Of a stretch of 64,000 bases of DNA, positions 60,788-64,000 are shown one piece after another. Source of the DNA: Novosphingobium album (ex Liu et al. 2023) (lineage in GTDB: Bacteria; Pseudomonadota; Alphaproteobacteria; Sphingomonadales; Sphingomonadaceae); NCBI RefSeq assembly GCF_029076845.1, contig NZ_JARESE010000044.1, positions 124,001 through 188,000 of the forward strand, written 5' to 3'. Made by a program: the position numbers and the translations under genes. Positions within the stretch are counted from its first letter, which is position 1. The number at the start of each line of letters is the position of its first letter. The notes beneath the pieces were generated by a model, which was given only the letters and a program-made list of their open reading frames with translations, searched no databases and was not told the DNA's origin.

Positions 60788-60813
60788 GAGAGCAAGGTCT
60801 TGCATCGCCATCG

Positions 60814-62463
60814 TCACATGTTCGGATAGTTGGGCCCGCCGCCGCCTTCGGGCGCGACCCAGTCGATATTCTGGGTCGGGTCCTTGATGTCGCAGGTCTT
60901 GCAGTGGACGCAGTTCTGCGCGTTGATCTGCAGGCGCGCGCCGGCGCCATCGGGATCGACGAATTCATAGACGCCCGCCGGGCAATAGCGCGCTTCGGGT
61001 CCGGCATAGAGCGGCAGGTTGATCCGCGTCGGCACGGTATCGTCCTTCAGCACGAGGTGGCACGGCTGGTCCTCCTCGTGATTGGTGAACGAGAACGAGA
61101 CGCTGGTCAGCCGGTCGAAGCTGATGACGCCATCGGGCTTGGGATAGGCGATCGGCTCGAACAGGTCCGCCCGCTTCAGCGCCGAGGCATCGGTGTGGTG
61201 CTTCATCGCGATCGGCAGGCCGATCTTGAGATAGCGCATCCACATGTCGATATCGGCGAGCGCCGATCCGAACAGATCGCCGTTGAACTTGGCGGTGAGC
61301 GGCTCGGCGTTCTGGACCAGCTTCAGTTCCCTGGCGATCCAGCTTTCGCGCACGGCGGCATCGTATTCGTCCAGGCTGTCCTGCTCGCGCCCGGCCTTGA
61401 TCGCGGCGGCGATCGCCTCGGCGGCGAGCATCCCGCTCTTCATCGCGGTGTGGCTGCCCTTGATGCGCGGCACGTTGACGAAACCGGCCGAGCAGCCCGC
61501 CAGCACGCCGCCGGGAAAGGCCAGCTTGGGCACCGATTGCCAGCCGCCCTCGTTGATCGCGCGCGCGCCATAGGCCACGCGCTTGCCGCCCTCGAGCACC
61601 TTGCGGATTTCCGGGTGCTGCTTCCAGCGCTGGAATTCCTCGAAGGGATAGACGTGCGGATTGGCGTAATCGAGCGCGGTGACGAGCCCCAGCGCGACCT
61701 GGTTGTTCGCCTGGTGATAGAGGAAAGCCCCACCCCAGGTGTTGCTTTCCGACAAAGGCCAGCCCTGCGTGTGCAGCACGCGGCCGGGCACATGCTTGTC
61801 CGGGTCGATATCCCACAGTTCCTTGATGCCGATGCCGTAGATCTGCGGCTCGCAATCGGCTTCCAGATTAAACTGCGCTTTCAGTCGCTTGGTCAGATGA
61901 CCTCGCGCGCCTTCGCAGAAGACGGTGTACTTGCCCAGCAGTTCCATGCCGGGCTGGTAATCGGCCTTGTGGCTGCCATCGCGGGCCACGCCCATGTCGC
62001 CGGTGGCCACGCCCCTCACCGCGCCGTCCGCGTCGAACAGCACTTCGGCGGCGGCGAAGCCGGGGAAGATCTCGACCTCCAGTTCCTCGGCCCGTTCCGC
62101 CAGCCAGCGGCACAGGCTGCCCAGCGAGCCGGTGTAGTTGCCGTGGTTCGACATGAACGGCGGCATCAGGATGTGCGGCACCGGGATCTTGCCGGTCTTG
62201 GTGAGGTACCAGTGCCAGTTATCGGTCACGGGCGTTTCGGCCATCGGGCAGCCCTGATCGCGCCAGTCGGGCAGCAGCTCGTCCAGCGCCCTGGGATCGA
62301 CCACCGCGCCCGAAAGGATATGCGCGCCGATCTCGGAACCCTTTTCCAGCACGCAGACGCCCAGTTTCGGATCGACCTGCTTCAGCCGGATCGCGGTGGC
62401 CAGGCCAGCAGGCCCGCCGCCGACGATGACCACGTCATAAGGCATGGATTCGCGTTCACTCAT
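60814..62463 (-). CDS. etfD: Electron transfer flavoprotein-ubiquinone oxidoreductase
   Basis: 549 residues. FAD-binding VVIVGGGPAGLATAIRLK is at the N-terminus. The membrane-associated ubiquinone-binding and FAD domains follow, and at the C-terminus the [4Fe-4S] cluster ligands are in RYCPAGVYEF and NCVHCKTCDIKDPTQNID. It passes electrons from fatty-acid and amino-acid dehydrogenases via ETF to the quinone pool, relevant for CoA-ester degradation. ATG 62463 begins MSERESMPYDVV. It is transcribed away from the uracil-glycosylase-like gene. Confidence 0.96.
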   Translation of the reverse strand: MSERESMPYDVVIVGGGPAGLATAIRLKQVDPKLGVCVLEKGSEIGAHILSGAVVDPRALDELLPDWRDQGCPMAETPVTDNWHWYLTKTGKIPVPHILMPPFMSNHGNYTGSLGSLCRWLAERAEELEVEIFPGFAAAEVLFDADGAVRGVATGDMGVARDGSHKADYQPGMELLGKYTVFCEGARGHLTKRLKAQFNLEADCEPQIYGIGIKELWDIDPDKHVPGRVLHTQGWPLSESNTWGGAFLYHQANNQVALGLVTALDYANPHVYPFEEFQRWKQHPEIRKVLEGGKRVAYGARAINEGGWQSVPKLAFPGGVLAGCSAGFVNVPRIKGSHTAMKSGMLAAEAIAAAIKAGREQDSLDEYDAAVRESWIARELKLVQNAEPLTAKFNGDLFGSALADIDMWMRYLKIGLPIAMKHHTDASALKRADLFEPIAYPKPDGVISFDRLTSVSFSFTNHEEDQPCHLVLKDDTVPTRINLPLYAGPEARYCPAGVYEFVDPDGAGARLQINAQNCVHCKTCDIKDPTQNIDWVAPEGGGGPNYPNM

Positions 62464-62555
62464 GGCCTTCCCGATCCTGTCTCTGCTGCTTCTGGGCGCG
62501 ATTTCGTTCTTGAAGTGCCTTGATTGGTGGAGTGCGGCAGGTCAAGACCCGCGAC

Positions 62556-63383
62556 ATGGACAAACGGGCAAATCCGGCGGTCGCGGAAGAATTCGCCGCC
62601 GCGCTGGACTGGTGGCGCGACGCCGGGGTGGACCGCGTCTTCGCCGACGAGCCGGCGCAATGGCTGGCGCCTCCTGAACCCGGCCCAGAATCCGCGCCCG
62701 AGCGTGATGGGCCGCGTGATGGGCCAGCGGCCGAGCGCGATCGCCCGGCCCCGCGCGCGGCGCGCGCGCCATCCGCCTTTGGCCCCGCCGTTGCCCCCCC
62801 GGCCCCCTCGCTCGACATCGCGGCGCTGCCCGCCGACCTCGATTCGTTCCGCGCCTGGTGGCTTGCCGATCCCGCGCTCGACGAAGGCGGCGCCAGCGGC
62901 CGCGTGCCGCCGCGCGGACCGGGGGGCGCGCCGATCATGGTGCTGGTGCCCGAGCCCGAGCGCGAGGATCGCGAAGTCCTGCTGTCCGGCGCGCAAGGGC
63001 GGCTGCTCGATGCGATGCTCGGCGCGATGCTCGGAGCGGCGGGCCTGGCGCGCGAAAGCGCCTATGTCGCCAGCGTGCTGCCGCGCCACACGCCGGGGTT
63101 CGACTGGGATGGCGCCCCGGCCGGCAACCTGGGCGCGATTCTCCGCCGGCACATCGCGCTGGTCGCCCCAAAGGGCATCATTTCCCTCGGATTCAACATT
63201 CTGCCGCTCATCGGCCACGAATGGCCGCAACGTCCTGCTATTTTACGCTCATTTAACCATGAAGGGCTGACGATACCCATGCTGGCCACCCGCAGCCTCC
63301 CCGCGCTTCTCGAAAGGCCGGGCTGGAAGGCGGCGGTTTGGCGGGCATGGCTGGATTGGGGGCTCGAATGGGATCGCGCCTAG
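62556..63383 (+). CDS. Uracil-DNA glycosylase-superfamily protein with degenerate active site
   Basis: 275 residues from ATG 62556 (MDKRANPAVAEEFAAALDWW). A helical N-terminus, a Pro/Arg-rich linker, then a family 4/5-like glycosylase core: SGAQGRLLDAMLGAMLGAAGL and AYVASVLPRHTP. The usual GEAPG-x-x-E/D motif reads VPEPERED, and the second active-site motif with HP(S/T) is missing. The base-excision chemistry is therefore unlikely, and the protein may have a structural or DNA-binding role. It precedes the lytic transglycosylase gene. Confidence 0.7.
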   Translation: MDKRANPAVAEEFAAALDWWRDAGVDRVFADEPAQWLAPPEPGPESAPERDGPRDGPAAERDRPAPRAARAPSAFGPAVAPPAPSLDIAALPADLDSFRAWWLADPALDEGGASGRVPPRGPGGAPIMVLVPEPEREDREVLLSGAQGRLLDAMLGAMLGAAGLARESAYVASVLPRHTPGFDWDGAPAGNLGAILRRHIALVAPKGIISLGFNILPLIGHEWPQRPAILRSFNHEGLTIPMLATRSLPALLERPGWKAAVWRAWLDWGLEWDRA

Positions 63384-63436
63384 CGGGGCCGGATTGGACC
63401 GGGGCCCATCGCGGCGCGAAAGAGATCGGGGACGGA

Positions 63437-64000
63437 ATTTGAGAACGTTTGCCAGAACTGGGCTGCTCGCCATCGCCTGCGCCGCCGTGCTCGGATCGGT
63501 GCCGGCCTTCGCCAACAGCGCCGCGGTCGATTACTTCCGCAACCGGGCGGATCGCAGCGCGGTACCATCGCTGCTCAGCCATGATGACCGCGAATATTAT
63601 CGCCAGGTGTTCGACGCGATCGACCGCAAGGACTGGAACCGCGTCCAGCAGCTTTTCACCCAGCGCCCCGATGGCCCGCTGCACCAGCAGGCCAAGGCGG
63701 AATACTATCTGGCCGCCGGCTCGCCCAAGATTGACGCGAGCGAGCTTCAGGCCTGGCTGGCGCAAGGCACCGAGCTGCCCGATGCCGACCAGATCAGCCG
63801 CCTGGCGCTGAAGCGCGGGGCGGAAAGCGTGCCGGCCCTGCCCACCGAACAGCAGTTCGCCCGCCTGCCGTCCATCACCAAGCGGATCAAGCCCGCCTCG
63901 ATCAACGATGGCACGATGCCCGGCAATATCTCGGCCGGCATTCTCGATCGGATCAAGAACGACGACCCCATGGGCGCGCGCGTGCTGGTCGACGGGATCG
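63437..64000 (+). CDS. Soluble lytic murein transglycosylase, N-terminal part (runs off the window)
   Basis: The frame from TTG 63437 is open to the window end (188 codons). TTG is chosen as GGGGACGG precedes it and the protein then starts with a signal peptide (RTFARTGLLAIACAAVLGS, cleavage near AFAN). YFRNRADRSAVPSLLSHDD and NRVQQLFTQRPDGPLHQQAKA follow, which fit the helical superhelix (U-domain) of Slt70-type transglycosylases. The catalytic SLT domain would lie beyond the window. Identity is by domain opening only. Confidence 0.72.

Noticed and set aside
59953..62523. 856-codon plus-strand frame opposite ispE and the ETF-ubiquinone oxidoreductase
   Set aside because: Shadow frame; both minus-strand genes show cofactor and active-site motifs.

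Overview
The window is GC-rich (roughly two thirds G+C), densely coded chromosomal DNA. It most likely comes from an alphaproteobacterium of the order Sphingomonadales (Novosphingobium/Sphingomonas-like). Supporting signs are a bacterial homologue of the complex I accessory subunit NDUFA12, a DUF3297 protein, several SPOR proteins, a large TonB-dependent receptor, a PyrB fused by overlap to a degenerate dihydroorotase, and P450/CoA-transferase catabolic genes. Many genes overlap by the stop/start motifs ATGA, GTGA or TGATG. Three tRNA genes (Leu-TAG, Val-CAC, Trp-CCA) are present. I saw no rRNA, CRISPR array, insertion sequence or prophage.

Layout. 1-9.7 kb: the 5' end of clpP (cut by the window edge), a GT-C type membrane protein, trigger factor, tRNA-Leu, a tiny proline-rich ORF, sppA, pyrB with a pyrC-like gene, and a TPR/SPOR protein. 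9.7-12.4 kb: a two-gene ParA plus ribbon-helix-helix operon preceded by three direct repeats, flanked on both sides by SPOR-domain proteins. 12.4-17.7 kb: a DUF418 membrane protein, a bfd-bfr iron-storage pair behind a Fur-like palindrome, an AI-2E family permease, der, and a CHAP hydrolase. 17.8-28.7 kb: a dehydrogenase/SDR pair, DUF3297, tRNA-Val, the serS-surE-LysM/M23-K+ channel operon, rimO, a candidate small RNA with a strong terminator, a CinA-type protein, and a TauD/TfdA dioxygenase.

28.8-34 kb: the trpT-secE-nusG-rplK-rplA block. A membrane-protein gene separates trpT from secE, and a divergent MarR-GNAT pair separates nusG from rplK. 34.1-43.3 kb: aat (overlapping a DUF2155 lipoprotein gene on the other strand), the NDUFA12 homologue, DUF192, recX, a fatty acyl-AMP ligase, an MFS permease, DUF2721, the GDP-mannose genes and a TonB-family protein.

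43.4-53.7 kb is the most accessory-looking part. It holds a dienelactone hydrolase, a TonB-dependent receptor, an APH-type phosphotransferase, a CoA transferase, a zinc-ribbon/OB protein with a thiolase-like partner, an amidohydrolase and a cytochrome P450. This reads as an uptake and CoA-dependent degradation locus for an unidentified hydrophobic substrate. 53.8-64 kb returns to housekeeping: a GreA/B-type factor, an RlmD/RumA-type methyltransferase, nnr, a lipoprotein, ilvD, an N-formylglutamate amidohydrolase, ispE, ETF-ubiquinone oxidoreductase, a degenerate uracil-DNA-glycosylase-like protein, and the start of a lytic transglycosylase cut by the window end.

All calls rest on reading the sequence and on recalled family motifs; no database search was run. 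The best candidates for something undescribed are the ParA/ribbon-helix-helix cassette with its repeats and SPOR neighbours, the structured RNA candidate downstream of rimO, and the catabolic locus around the P450.
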